From Thalassotalea sp. Sam97 (GTDB lineage Bacteria; Pseudomonadota; Gammaproteobacteria; Enterobacterales; Alteromonadaceae), in NCBI RefSeq assembly GCF_041379765.1, contig NZ_CP166919.1:1240001-1304000 (forward strand): DNA of 64,000 bases, written 5' to 3'. Each line of letters starts with the position of its first letter. The stretch's first letter is position 1. The translations under genes were made by a program, and so were the position numbers. The notes below the pieces were generated by a model. That model ran no database searches. It was not told where the DNA came from and saw only the letters and a program-made list of their open reading frames with translations. This document shows positions 1 through 11,500 of this stretch, piece after piece.

Positions 1-1
1 T

Positions 2-1939
2 GATTGCACTGCGGTACCACGAGGTATCGCTTGTAAGCCAGGCGCGAAGTTAACTTTTGGTGTCGATTTTGTGGTTAAAGCCGAAGGCACCTCGTTAACT
101 GTTGTGCCACTTAAACCGTTAAAAGCGAAAACAACCTACATTATGGCATTAACCGACAGCTTACTGGATTCTGAAGGTTATGCTGTATTAGGTTCAACAA
201 CGTATGAGTTAGTAAGTCAAGATATTGCGACATCGCCAATTGACGATCCGTCATTAGGTGGCTTACAGGCTATTTCAAATAGTTTTGAAGCGGTAGCCGC
301 AGCTGTTGGTGTTGAGCGCGACTCGATAACATATACTGCAGCGATGACCACACAGTCGACAGTGGACTCACTTGCGGTAACTAAGCAATTATTAGCCGCG
401 AGCTTAAATCCGCAAACGGCATTGTTCCCAACACCATCCGTTGCGGTGATGGATACTAACTTAACGGTTGCCAACGTACTAGTAAATGCCGGCTTATTAG
501 ATCCTGCTGATCCGCAACTCGTGCCTTTGTACACAAGCGCAAAATTATATGCTGGTAAGGTAACGGTTCCTTATTATTTGCAAACACCACAATCGCCTGC
601 ATTGGCACAACGCACTAACTGGCAAGCATTATGTGATTCAGGTGCTATGTTAGCGTTTGCAACATCATTACCAGAAGGCCCTGTAAGTCCAACCGATGCT
701 GCCTGCATGAGCTTTGGTTTACGTGACGTTGGCATTGATACTGAACGAAACCTAACCAAGTTCAACCCCATTCCGAAAGTACAATCAATGCAAAATCTTG
801 ATGTACAAATGACGGTGCCAGATCCTATGGTCGCTAACGCGGTACGTCAAGCACTTGGTTTGCCAGGGCAAATCAGTGAGTCAGAAGCGGGTTGGCCAGT
901 GGTGATGCTACAGCACGGTATTACTTCGAAAAAAGAAGATATGTTAGCGTTAACCGGTCTTTTATCGGTCAATGGTTTTGCTACCATTGCAATTGACCAC
1001 CCGTTACATAATTCACGTGGTTTTGATACCGATGAAGACGGCGTTGCGGAATTTGAAGCGGCGGCAAATCCGTTTTATTACATTAATATTGCTGACTTAG
1101 TTAGTGGTCGAGATAACTTTAGACAAAGCGCTGCCGACGCAATGGCGTTACGTATGGGCATTAACTTCTTACAAGGTGCGAATGTAAACGCGGGTGAAGT
1201 TTACTATGTGGGCCACTCTCTTGGTGCTTTGACAGGCGTTAACTTTTTAGCGATGACCAACTCACCGCTTAATGATCAGGTTGATGCTTTCTTTAAAGTG
1301 CAAGCAGCATCGCTAGCTTCTCCAGCTGGAGGCGTGCCAAACTTTGGTATGGCGTCACCTACGTTTGGTCCTTTGATTAAATACAACCTAGCGCTGAGCT
1401 TATCACCTGAGTTTGCCACAGCCGCACAGGATATTGGTGGTGCCAATGCGACAGCGGCAGATATGGTGGCATTCTGGAACAATTTTGAAGCCAATGGTAT
1501 GGTAACCCCTGAAGTACAAGCGGCTTTAGCACAGTGGACTTTCGCTGCGCAGACTATTGTTGATGCGGCTGATATGATTAATTATACCCAGCCACTCGTA
1601 GCTAACGGTACTCCGTTACATATTATTGAAATGGTTGGTAATGGCTTAGATGTTCCTGCTGATACTGTGATACCACTTACCACGCCGACATCGCCGTTAG
1701 CTGGTTCAACGCCACTGATTAACTTATTAGGTGTTGATACGGTATCAGAAACGACAGCAGCTGCGACGCCAGTGTCAGGCGCGGTTAAATTTGTTGCCGG
1801 TGATCATGGCTCAATCCTAAACCCAGCGGCAAGCCCTGCAGCGACACAAGAGATTCAGTCGCAAATTGCCGCTTATTTTGCTACTAAAGGCACGGCTATT
1901 GTCGTAAACAACCCTGACGTGGTTCTACAACAACAATAA
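2..1939 (+). CDS. VolA/Pla-1/cef-type extracellular lipase, 5' end outside window
   Basis: The reading frame is open to the left edge, so the N-terminus, including any lipoprotein signal, is missing. The visible 646 codons match the surface-exposed lipase family that includes Vibrio VolA, which hydrolyses lysophosphatidylcholine to release fatty acids. A GHSLG nucleophile elbow has its Ser codon at 1217-1219. It is preceded by an HG oxyanion-type motif (LQHGITSKKEDM, about 908-943) and followed near the C-terminus by GDHGSIL (about 1800), which probably supplies the catalytic His. A DTDEDG acidic stretch lies between. The alpha/beta-hydrolase core is thus complete. The gene stands alone and ends in a strong terminator. 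The lipase family call is firm; the VolA substrate is inferred. Confidence 0.85.
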   Translation, partial: DCTAVPRGIACKPGAKLTFGVDFVVKAEGTSLTVVPLKPLKAKTTYIMALTDSLLDSEGYAVLGSTTYELVSQDIATSPIDDPSLGGLQAISNSFEAVAAAVGVERDSITYTAAMTTQSTVDSLAVTKQLLAASLNPQTALFPTPSVAVMDTNLTVANVLVNAGLLDPADPQLVPLYTSAKLYAGKVTVPYYLQTPQSPALAQRTNWQALCDSGAMLAFATSLPEGPVSPTDAACMSFGLRDVGIDTERNLTKFNPIPKVQSMQNLDVQMTVPDPMVANAVRQALGLPGQISESEAGWPVVMLQHGITSKKEDMLALTGLLSVNGFATIAIDHPLHNSRGFDTDEDGVAEFEAAANPFYYINIADLVSGRDNFRQSAADAMALRMGINFLQGANVNAGEVYYVGHSLGALTGVNFLAMTNSPLNDQVDAFFKVQAASLASPAGGVPNFGMASPTFGPLIKYNLALSLSPEFATAAQDIGGANATAADMVAFWNNFEANGMVTPEVQAALAQWTFAAQTIVDAADMINYTQPLVANGTPLHIIEMVGNGLDVPADTVIPLTTPTSPLAGSTPLINLLGVDTVSETTAAATPVSGAVKFVAGDHGSILNPAASPAATQEIQSQIAAYFATKGTAIVVNNPDVVLQQQ

Positions 1940-1963
1940 TCAGACGTTAATAACGTTTTGAAT

Positions 1964-1989
1964 AAGGAGGCATAATGCCTCCTTTTTTT
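1964..1989 (+). terminator. Rho-independent terminator of the lipase gene
   Basis: A perfect 9-bp stem (AAGGAGGCA / TGCCTCCTT) with a TAA loop runs straight into a T-run, 24 nt after the lipase stop codon. Confidence 0.9.
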
Positions 1990-2110
1990 ATTTGTGACTT
2001 GAACTTACAAGGCGAGCATGATGCAATTGAGGTTTGCGTCGAATGGGGGCTTGCTCCCATAAAAATATTTACAGTGCTGTTATTACCAGGCATTTACTAG
2101 GAGAAGTAAA

Positions 2111-3136
2111 TTGGAATTTTTATACGAGTATGGCTTATTTTTTGCCAAAGTCTTTACGTTCGTTATTGCGGTTATTGCCATAATTGCAGCCATTGCCGGT
2201 GCTGCACAAAAGCAAAAGCATAAAAAGGGTGAGTTGGACGTTTGCGATTTAACCGAGCGTTATCAAGATACCGAACATTACATGTTGGCTAATTTATTAG
2301 ATAAAGATGAATTTAAGCAACATGAAAAAGAGCTTAAAAAGCAACAAAAGCAAAAGGATAAAGCGAGCGATAACCAAGAGTCGTCAGCGCGATTGTTCGT
2401 TTTAGATTTTAAAGGCTCAATAGATGCGAAAGAAGTTGATAGCTTACGCGAAGAAATCAGTGCCATTTTAAGCGTCGCTAACGAGCAAGATGAGGTGCTG
2501 GTTCGTTTAGAAAGTGGTGGCGGTATGGTACACGGTTATGGACTTGCATCATCGCAACTTGATCGCTTAGTGAAAGCCAATATACCGCTAACCGTAGCGG
2601 TTGATAAAGTGGCGGCCAGTGGTGGCTATATGATGGCATGTGTTGCAGATAAAATTCTTTCTGCGCCATTTGCCATTGTTGGCTCAATCGGTGTACTTGC
2701 TCAAATTCCTAACTTCCATAAAGTATTAAGGAAGAATGACATCGAATTTGAACAATTAACGGCGGGTGAGTATAAGCGTACCTTAACGATGTTTGGTGAA
2801 AATACCGATAAAGGTCGTGAAAAATTTATCGAAGAGCTTGAAGACACCCACGAGTTATTTAAGCAGTTTGTGAGTGAGCATCGTCCAAGCCTTGATATCA
2901 GTAAAGTTGCCACCGGCGAGCACTGGTTTGGCATCCGTGCAAAAGAGCTTGGCCTCGTTGATGAGATCCAAACCAGTGATGATTATGTGCAAAATGCAGC
3001 AAAACAGAAAAAAGTCATGTCTGTAAAATTTGAAACTAAGAAGGGCATTGCGGAAAAATTTGCCAAGGCGGCTTCGTTATCTGTTGAGCGTTCACTGGGC
3101 AAATTGTGGCAAAATAACCGCATTTTCCCTAGTTAA
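2111..3136 (+). CDS. sohB: SohB, S49-family inner-membrane serine protease
   Basis: 341 residues, homologous to E. coli SohB, a signal-peptide-peptidase-A-like protease thought to act in the periplasm on misfolded or residual membrane peptides. One N-terminal membrane segment (about residues 9-31) is followed by a charged Lys/Gln-rich linker (70-90) and one S49 domain. The nucleophile is Ser170 in KVAASGGYMMA; the general base is Lys222 in GEYKRTLTMFG. The start is TTG, 9 nt after an AGGAGAAG ribosome binding site; the next ATG lies far into the S49-family N-terminal region. It is followed 20 nt later by the methyltransferase gene, probably co-transcribed. Confidence 0.93.
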   Translation: MEFLYEYGLFFAKVFTFVIAVIAIIAAIAGAAQKQKHKKGELDVCDLTERYQDTEHYMLANLLDKDEFKQHEKELKKQQKQKDKASDNQESSARLFVLDFKGSIDAKEVDSLREEISAILSVANEQDEVLVRLESGGGMVHGYGLASSQLDRLVKANIPLTVAVDKVAASGGYMMACVADKILSAPFAIVGSIGVLAQIPNFHKVLRKNDIEFEQLTAGEYKRTLTMFGENTDKGREKFIEELEDTHELFKQFVSEHRPSLDISKVATGEHWFGIRAKELGLVDEIQTSDDYVQNAAKQKKVMSVKFETKKGIAEKFAKAASLSVERSLGKLWQNNRIFPS

Positions 3137-3156
3137 TTGCCGTTAAGGGTTACACA

Positions 3157-3804
3157 ATGCAACAGGATTTTTGGCATAACTGCTGGGATAAAAACTCAAC
3201 TGGCTGGCATCAAAGTGAATGTCAGCCAATGTTAGCGGAATATTTACCGAGCCTTTGGCGAGCAACAGATCAACATATTTTTGTCCCGTTATGTGGTAAA
3301 TCGGATGATCTGGTGTTTTTAACTGAGCATGGCAAGGTGGTTGGTAACGAGTTGAGCGCGATTGCTTGTCAGCAATTTTTTAGCGAACACAAGTTAGCTT
3401 ACACAACGCAGGAAAAACAACCGTTTACCGTCTACCAATCAGCAAATATAGATATTTATCAAGGGGACTTTTTTTCCTTAAACGTTGATGACTTTCAAAC
3501 CTTTGATTGGATTTATGACCGAGCCGCACTGATAGCATTACCCGAGTCGATGCAAGTTGATTATGTGGCTAAGCTAAAGCGTTTTTTTGGTGCCAATACT
3601 CGTTTGTTTTTGCTGACCTTAGAATATGATCAACAGCAAATGAGTGGACCGCCATTTAATATTGATGAGCAACGAGTTAACCGCTTATTTAAAGGCTTGA
3701 CGATAGAAAAACTGGCAAGCAGAGAGTTAGCCGACAGTCGTTTTGCACAGCGAACCTTCCCGGTAAGTAAATTGGTTGAGAGCTTGTATATTATAAGCCT
3801 ATAA
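3157..3804 (+). CDS. tpm: Thiopurine S-methyltransferase family protein
   Basis: 215 residues, the usual length of bacterial TPMT. These SAM-dependent enzymes methylate thiopurines in vitro; in bacteria they are linked to selenite and tellurite methylation. The family opening DFWHNCWDKNSTGWHQ is present, followed by VPLCGKSDDLVFL, which forms the SAM site, and by FDWIYDRAALIALP in the middle. The gene is 20 nt downstream of sohB and shares its strand. It ends at a large palindromic terminator that also serves the converging symporter gene. Physiological substrate unknown. Confidence 0.9.
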   Translation: MQQDFWHNCWDKNSTGWHQSECQPMLAEYLPSLWRATDQHIFVPLCGKSDDLVFLTEHGKVVGNELSAIACQQFFSEHKLAYTTQEKQPFTVYQSANIDIYQGDFFSLNVDDFQTFDWIYDRAALIALPESMQVDYVAKLKRFFGANTRLFLLTLEYDQQQMSGPPFNIDEQRVNRLFKGLTIEKLASRELADSRFAQRTFPVSKLVESLYIISL

Positions 3805-3863
3805 CGTTATGGGGTGTATTAAACACTTCCCATTTTGTTTACGGCAGTCTGAATTGTGAGATT

Positions 3864-3909
3864 GCAAGATAATAAAAAACGCGCCTAGGCGCGTTTTTTA
3901 TTATCTTGC
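3864..3909. terminator. Bidirectional terminator, perfect 46-bp palindrome
   Basis: Two 23-nt arms are perfectly complementary with no unpaired loop, centred on the CCTAGG at 3884-3889. A-runs and T-runs flank the GC core, so it can end transcription from tpm (+) and the symporter gene (-). Confidence 0.93.
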
Positions 3910-3954
3910 TTAGCCGAGAAGCACTAACAGTTCATCGACAGAGTCTTTTGATGG

Positions 3955-5289
3955 TTAGTCTTTTAAATGGTGGAAATCGATACGATCACCACGGGTATCA
4001 TCAACACTGTTGAACACGTCTTCATTAAATTGACCTTCAGCTTTACCAACGATGACGGTAACCATTGAATCACCGGTTACGTTTACTGCGGTACGTACCA
4101 TATCTAATAAACGGTCAACACCAATGATCAAACCAATACCTTCAACCGGCAAGCCAACTTGTGCAAGTACCATCGCTAGCATGATCAGACCAACACCTGG
4201 CACACCGGCGGTACCAATTGATGCTAACGTTGCGGTAACGATAACCATTAAGAAGTCGGTTAGGCTTAAATCAACATTAAACACTTGGGCAATAAATACC
4301 GTTGCAACACCTTGCATAATCGCTGTGCCGTCCATGTTGATGGTTGCCCCCATAGGAACGGTAAATGACGCAATAGGGTTACCTACACCAAGCTTTTTAG
4401 TCGCGGTATTCATGGTTGACGGGATGGTTGCGTTTGAACTTGCCGTTGAGAATGCAAACATTGCCGTAGTGCGCATTTTCTTAATGAAGGTTATCGGGTT
4501 TAATCCGGTCAATAACTTCAAAATCGTTGGGTAAGTTACAAATGCGTGCACCATCAATACACCTAATACGGTAAAGAAGTATACTGCTAAGTTGCCAAAC
4601 GCTTTTGGATCAAGCTTGCTGAATAAGGTTGTCATCAAACAGAACACACCATAAGGCGCTAAGTTCATCAGGATAATAACAAGACGCATGATGACTTCAT
4701 TTAAGTCTTCGAAAGTTTTGGTAATACGTTCGCCAGCTTCGCCCGCTAGTGCTACAGCAATACCAAATAGTAATGCAAAGACAATCACTTGTAGCATGTT
4801 ACCTTTAGCAAACGCATCAAAAGGGTTGGTTGGGAACATACCAATGATAACTTGCGTTAAGGTAGGCGCTTCTTTCGCTGCAAAGGTAACATCGGCGCTC
4901 ATGTTGACGCCTTCACCTGGGGCAATCAAGATACCCGCCAAAATTGCAATAGAGATAGCAATAGCGGTTGTCATTAAATACAAGGCAATTGCACGGCCAC
5001 CGATACTACCAATTTTTGAGGTGTCGGTAAGAGAGCAGGTTCCGCATACCAGAGAGACGAAAACTAACGGGACAACCAGCATTTTTAAACTGGTTACAAA
5101 AATCTGACCACCAATTTCAAATAAACCATCAATAAAAAAGGCTTTGACTTTAAAATCAAACAGACCAAATGGGATAATTAGATCGCCATCTTTCGGTAAG
5201 CCAAATTGGAATACCAAGCCTAACGCGATACCGGCAATCATACCGATAACAATACGCATTGTAAGGCTATTCGCATTTTCTTTGTTCAT
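3955..5289 (-). CDS. Dicarboxylate/amino acid:cation symporter (DAACS family)
   Basis: 444 residues, inner-membrane Na+/H+-coupled transporter of the GltP/DctA/SstT superfamily. Visible hallmarks are the serine-rich re-entrant loop FAFSTASSNATIPST, the ion-binding PMGATINMDGTA motif and the C-terminal DRLLDMVRTAVNVTGDS segment. Hydrophobic helices occur throughout, consistent with eight membrane helices and two hairpins. Probable substrates are glutamate, aspartate or C4-dicarboxylates; the sequence does not separate these. The ATG has a modest AAAGAG ribosome binding site. Monocistronic, converging on tpm. Confidence 0.92.
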   Translation of the reverse strand: MNKENANSLTMRIVIGMIAGIALGLVFQFGLPKDGDLIIPFGLFDFKVKAFFIDGLFEIGGQIFVTSLKMLVVPLVFVSLVCGTCSLTDTSKIGSIGGRAIALYLMTTAIAISIAILAGILIAPGEGVNMSADVTFAAKEAPTLTQVIIGMFPTNPFDAFAKGNMLQVIVFALLFGIAVALAGEAGERITKTFEDLNEVIMRLVIILMNLAPYGVFCLMTTLFSKLDPKAFGNLAVYFFTVLGVLMVHAFVTYPTILKLLTGLNPITFIKKMRTTAMFAFSTASSNATIPSTMNTATKKLGVGNPIASFTVPMGATINMDGTAIMQGVATVFIAQVFNVDLSLTDFLMVIVTATLASIGTAGVPGVGLIMLAMVLAQVGLPVEGIGLIIGVDRLLDMVRTAVNVTGDSMVTVIVGKAEGQFNEDVFNSVDDTRGDRIDFHHLKD

Positions 5290-5522
5290 AGAACAACTCT
5301 TTATACAGTAAAAAATAGATGTACTGACAATTCTACAGTAAAGAGAACAATTTTGTTAACCCCCTGTAATATATATTGCCAAGTAAATCGGGTCGTGCGC
5401 ATTGTTGCCTATAAGCCCCTAGCAGGACAGAAAATTTTTGTATTAAAAGGTAACTTTTTTGTGATGAATCGGTTACTATGGCAAGTGATAAAATAACAAT
5501 AAAGTCAGGGAGACAGCTTTTT

Positions 5523-8500
5523 ATGAAGCAACTTCAGCGTTTTCTGCAGCTATTTTTACTTGCTATGTTAACTGCGTGTGGCGGTGGTGAGCCCCTCGAT
5601 GGAGGTACAAACTCCAGTGGCGGCGAAACACCACCTCCTCCAGCAACAACCACAATTAGCGTGAGTATCGATAAAACTCAAATTAGTAATGACTCACCCG
5701 GTATCGTTTCAGCTAAAGTTGAAACCAATGGCAGTCCGGTCGAAGGGGTTGTCGTTTATTTTGAAACCGACCTTGGTATTTTTGATGTTGAATCGGCATC
5801 AGCATTAACTAACTCTGAAGGTATTGCGACCATTGGTTTAAAACCGACAGACGTTAGTGGGGCAGGTACGGTGACTGCAAAACTGGACTCTGGTGAAAGC
5901 GGCACCGTTGGATTTGAATCAGCTGGTGATGGTCTTGAAACCGGCGGTACGGAAAACCCAACTGGTGAACGCTTTGAGTTGACTTTAAATATTAGCTCGC
6001 CGCAAGTAAGCGCAAACAGCCCACAAACAGTAACCGCTAACTTAGCAAGTACCACAAATGGTCTTATCGCAGGTGCGGTTATTCAATTTACTGCCGATAG
6101 TGGCTTTTTATTACCAGCATCAGGTACTGCGTTAACAGACAGCCAAGGTAATGCAACCATTATTATTAATGCCGATACTATTGCTGGTGCAGGTACCGTC
6201 ACTGCAGTGGTAAAAGCGCCTGAAAAAGCAAAAGACACTAAAGGTGAAGTCAGCTTTGCTAACGCAGGTGACGGTTCAGCCGTCGCCGGTAAGCAAGTTA
6301 ACTTGACTCTATCATCGAACCAAATCAGTGCAGCATCACCTGCAACCGTAACGGTAACGGTGACGAACGCAGGTAACCCTGTTGCAAACGAAGTCGTTAA
6401 TTTTTCATCAACGTTAGGTGTGTTCGATCCTTCATCAGGTACTGCTCTGACTAACGAATCGGGTGTTGCAACGATCACCTTAAAAGCTGGTAATGTCGAA
6501 GGCGCGGGTCTGGTAACCGCTACGGTATTAAGCGGTGAGTATGACTCTATTGGCTTTGCGACACAAGGTGATGCACAAGCTATTACAGGTAACGAAGTTT
6601 CTCTTTCTATTTCTAACACCTCTGTCAATAAAGATGCGAATGCCACGTTAACCGCTATGGTTACAAATAATGGTGTAGCTATTGCCGGCGAGGTTGTTAA
6701 CTTTTCAGCAACGTTAGGTGCCTTATCGCCAGTATCAGGTACTGCACTCACCAATGCTGATGGTAAAGCCATTATTACCTTAACTGCAGGCACTGTTGCC
6801 GGTGCCGGTGTTGCAAGTGTTACTTTGGATAATGGCGCTAACGCCACCGTTGGTTTTGAAACCGCAGGTGACGACATTGTCGATTCAAGCAAAAATATTG
6901 CTCTATCCATATCATCTACTATGGTCAGTGAAGCGGCTCCAGCAACGGTAACCGCTGTAGTATCAGACAGTAATGGCCCTATTGCTGGTGAAGTTGTTAA
7001 TTTCTCAAGCTCTTTAGGTGTGTTTGCTCCTGTATCAGGTACTGCACTGACTGATTCGAAAGGTACTGCGACAATTGTATTAACTGCCGGCGACGTAGAA
7101 GGTGCTGGTGTTGTTACCGCACGCTTAACGACAGGTGAGCTAGATACATTAGGTTTTGCGACAAAGGGTGATGCATCTGATGTTGGTGGTAAATCCGTTG
7201 CGATCAGTATTTCTAACGCCAATGTAACTGGTGCTGGTCAGCCAGCAGAATTACGAGCAACGGTAACTGATGGTGGTGCACCTGTTGCTGGTGAAGTTGT
7301 AAACTTTGCGGCTACCCTAGGTACACTATCGCCAGCTTCTGGTACAGCACTGACCAATTCTGATGGTGTAGCAACGATTAATTTAACTGCAGGTCAAGTG
7401 GCAGGTGCTGGTGTTGCTAGCGCAACCTTAGATAATGGTGCCAACGCAAAAGTTGGTTTTGAAACCGACGGTCTTGAAGCTGTTGCTGAAACAATATTGA
7501 CATTGACGTTTAAAGATAACCAATCGTTAATAAGCAATGACCAACCTGCGACCTTGATTGTAAAGCTTGAAAACAATGGTCAAGCAGTTGCGCGAGAAGT
7601 GATTACCTTTACAACAAGTTTAGGTAAGCTAAACCCGATCAGTGGTACGGCATTAACAGACTCCAATGGTGAGGCAGCCATTACATTAACCGCAGGTGAT
7701 ATCGCAGGTGCCGGTATCGTTACGGCAACAGCATCAACTGGTGAGACAGATACCATTGGTTTTGCAACGGCTGGTGATGAAATATCATTTGTTGGTAAAT
7801 TAATCGTAATAGAGTCGGTTATACCCACATCCCTAGATGGAACCGAATACCCAGATGAGGCAATCACAGCTAAGACACCGGCAATCGTTACTGTAAAGGT
7901 AACTGATGCGAGCGGTGTTGTTGCGAATGAAGTCGTGAATTTCTCAAGTACTTTAGGTGTGTTCTCACCTGCATCAGGTACCGCATTAACGGACTCGACC
8001 GGTACGGCGACTATCGTCCTAAACGCAGGTAATGTAGAAGGCGCAGGTCTTGTATCGGCAAGTCTTGTAAGTGGTGAGCGAGACAGTAAAGGCTTTGCAA
8101 CCATTGGTGATGCATCGGTAACTCCTGGTAAGTCGGTAAGAATTGATACTGCACCGTTTAGCCTAACTGATGCGGATAGCGTAGCTACAGTTACAGCTAT
8201 TGTAACGGATGGTGGAAAAGCTGTTTTTGGCGAAGTTGTTAATTTCTCTTCAACGCTCGGTAATTTGCAACCATTATCTGGTACGGCATTAACTGATATT
8301 GATGGCAAAGCAACTATCGAGATCAGTGCAGGCGACGTTGCTGGTGCAGGTGTTGTTACCGCTACACTAGATAACGACGCGACAGCTCGTGTTGGGTTTG
8401 AAACTTCAGGACTTGAAGAACCCCCTGTCACAACGATTAACTTTATTAATCCTTCATTGGTATCGCTAAGCGGTTCAGATAAAGCGACATTTAAAGTCGA

Positions 8501-11500
8501 AGTGATGCATGGTTCAGCACCAGCAAAATTTGAAGTGATCGAATTTACTTCGACGTTAGGCAATTTACATCCTAGTAGTGGTACAGCGTTAACGAATGAG
8601 CAAGGTGTTGCATCGATCACGGTAAGTACCGGTGATGTTGCAGGTGCAGGTCTATTAACCGCCAAAACATTAACTGCTGAAGTGGATACGATTGGTTTTG
8701 AAACAGCGGGTGATGAGACACCTGTTGTCACGAAATCAATAGTTATGGATGCCATTTCAGCTGATATTTCAGCAGTTTTGCCTGCAACAGTTAGTGTTAC
8801 TGTTGAAGACGCAAATGGTGATCCGCTTTACGGCGAAATTGTTGACTTTTCAAGTTCGCTTGGTGTGTTATCGCCAGCGTCAGGCCGAGTTTTAACTGAA
8901 GAATCAACAGATGCTAGCGGTAATCCTATAGCTGTAGCAACTATTCAGCTTATAGCTGGTGATGTTGAAGGTGCTGGTATTGTAACGGCGACTTTGCTGA
9001 CCGGCGAACAAGATAGCACAACCTTCTATACACAAGGTAACCAAACTGTACTTTATGAAAAGACAGCCAGAATCAATAAGCCTTTAACCCAATTCTTCAG
9101 TTTGGCTGACAATAACCCTGTTCAAACGGTCGAAGTTCAGGTCGTTGACGATGAGGGTAAACCGCTTAATGGCGAGCTAGTTTATTTTTCATCAAGCTTA
9201 GGTAAACTAAATCCTCTATCGGGTACTGCTCTTACTAAGACAGTAAAAGACAAAGACAACAATGATATCGACGGTATCGCGACCATCCAAATTAGTCGTG
9301 GCTACGTAGCTGGTGCGGATGCTTTGACGGTAGCGTTAGACAATGGTTATGTAACACGTGTTAATTTTGAAACTGATGGTTTAGAAGTTGACCCAGTTAC
9401 GACAATCAACTTTGTGACTCCGTCATTTGTGTCTCTTAGCGGTGCAGGTAAGGTAACGTTTGAAGTTGAAGTGATGCATGGTTCAGCACCAGCAAAATTT
9501 GAAGTGGTCGAATTTACTTCGACGTTAGGTAACTTACACCCTACGAGTGGCACAGCGTTAACTAACGACCAAGGTAAAGCGACAATTCAATTGAGCGCAG
9601 GAGATATTGCAGGTGCAGGTCTGTTAACCGCCAAAACATTAACGGGGGAAGTGGATACTATTGGTTTTGAAACTGCGGGAGATGAAACTCCAGTTACTAC
9701 CAAGTCAATTGTCATGGACGCGATTTCCGCGGATATTACTAAGGGGTCACCAGCGACCGTTCGTGTGAGTGTGGCTGATGCTGATGGTAACCCGCTTGTT
9801 GGTGAAATTGTTGATTTCTCAAGCACGCTTGGTGTGTTATCGCCGGTGTCAGGTCGCGTGTTAACACAACAAGTGAATGTAGGTACTGACGATAATCCTG
9901 AATATAAAGCTTTTGCGACTATCCAGTTAAACACTGGTTTGGTTGAAGGCGCTGGTATCGTTACTGCGACCTTACTAACAGGCGAACAAGATAGCAAAAC
10001 GTTCTACACCAAAGGTGATGCTGATCCGATTAATGATAAGAAAGTTATCATTAAAACAGCTTCATTTAACCTTGATGCAAGTAATCCAGTTCAAACTGTT
10101 GAAGTTCAGATTTTAGACCGTGACGACAATCCGCTTAATGGTGAAATTGTAAACTTCTCATCAAGCTTAGGTAACTTAAATCCTGCTTCGGGTGCGGCAA
10201 TTACGAAGACGCTTAATGGCGTTGACGGCATTGCAATAATTGAAATTAGCGGTGGTGATATTGCCGGAGCGGGTGTTTTAACAGCAACGCTAGATAATGG
10301 TGCAGTAGCACGCGTTAACTTTGAAACAAAAGGTCTAGAGCCAAGCGATGTTACCACTATTAATTTTATTAAATCTCCTTCTGTATCGCTAAGCGGCGCA
10401 ACTTCAGAGGAGTTTGAAGTTAAAGTCATGCGAGGAAATGTACCGGCACAGTATGAAGTTGTTACGTTTGAAAGCACGTTAGGTAACTTACACCCAAGTA
10501 GTGGTACAGCATTAACTAATAGCGACGGTATTGCGAAAATCTCTGTTAGCGCGGGTGATGTTGTAGGTGCAGGTTTATTGACAGCAACGACGTCGACCGG
10601 TGAAGTTGATACTATTGGCTTCCATACGGCAGGTGATGAGCCATCTGCAGTCACGAAATCCATTGTAATGGCAGCTATTTCTGCGGATATTACGAAGGTT
10701 TCACCAGCGACTGTTCGTGTGAGTGTGGCTGATGCTGATGGTAAACCGCTTTACGGTGAAATAGTCGATTTCTCAAGTACGCTTGGTGTGTTGTCGCCAG
10801 CGTCAGGTCGTGTATTAACCGAAAAAGTAGAAGCTACAGATGATAATGGTCTTCCAATAACAGATAATAATGGGCAGCAAGTATATAAGGCTGAGGCAAC
10901 TATCCTGCTAACCGCTGGTGATGTTGAAGGTGCAGGTATCGTTACTGCAACGTTATTGACCGGCGAGCAAGATAGCAAAACGTTCTACACCAAAGGTGAT
11001 GCAGCAGAGATTAATGATAAGAAAATTATCATTAACACAGCTTCATTTAACCTAGATGCGAGTAATCCTGTTCAAACCGTTGAAGTTCAGGTATTAGACC
11101 GTGACGATAATCCGCTTGATGGTGAAATAGTAAACTTCTCATCAAGCTTAGGTAAGCTAAGTCCATCATCAGGGACAGTAATGACTGTTAATGGTTTAGC
11201 CTCGATTGATATTAGTCAGGGTGCTATTGCAGGTGCCGATGTCTTAACAGCAACGCTAGATAATGGTGCGGTAGCACGCGTCAACTTTGAAACTGCTGGG
11301 TCAGAAGTTGTTGAAAAAGTGATTAGTATCGATTCTATCGATATTGGTTCGCCTGATGGAAAAATTGCTGAGGATTACCCGGCAACTATCACGGTTTCCG
11401 TTTCTGATCTCTACGGTAATGCTCTTGAGGGCGAGCTTGTAACATTTACCAGTACGCTTGGCGTATTCTCACCTGAGTCTAAGACTGCGCTAACCAAAAA

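Noticed and set aside
5478..5522. ATG at 5478 as the start of the Ig-repeat protein
   Set aside because: It would place 15 residues before a clean lipoprotein signal; the ATG at 5523 has the ribosome binding site AGGGAGA.
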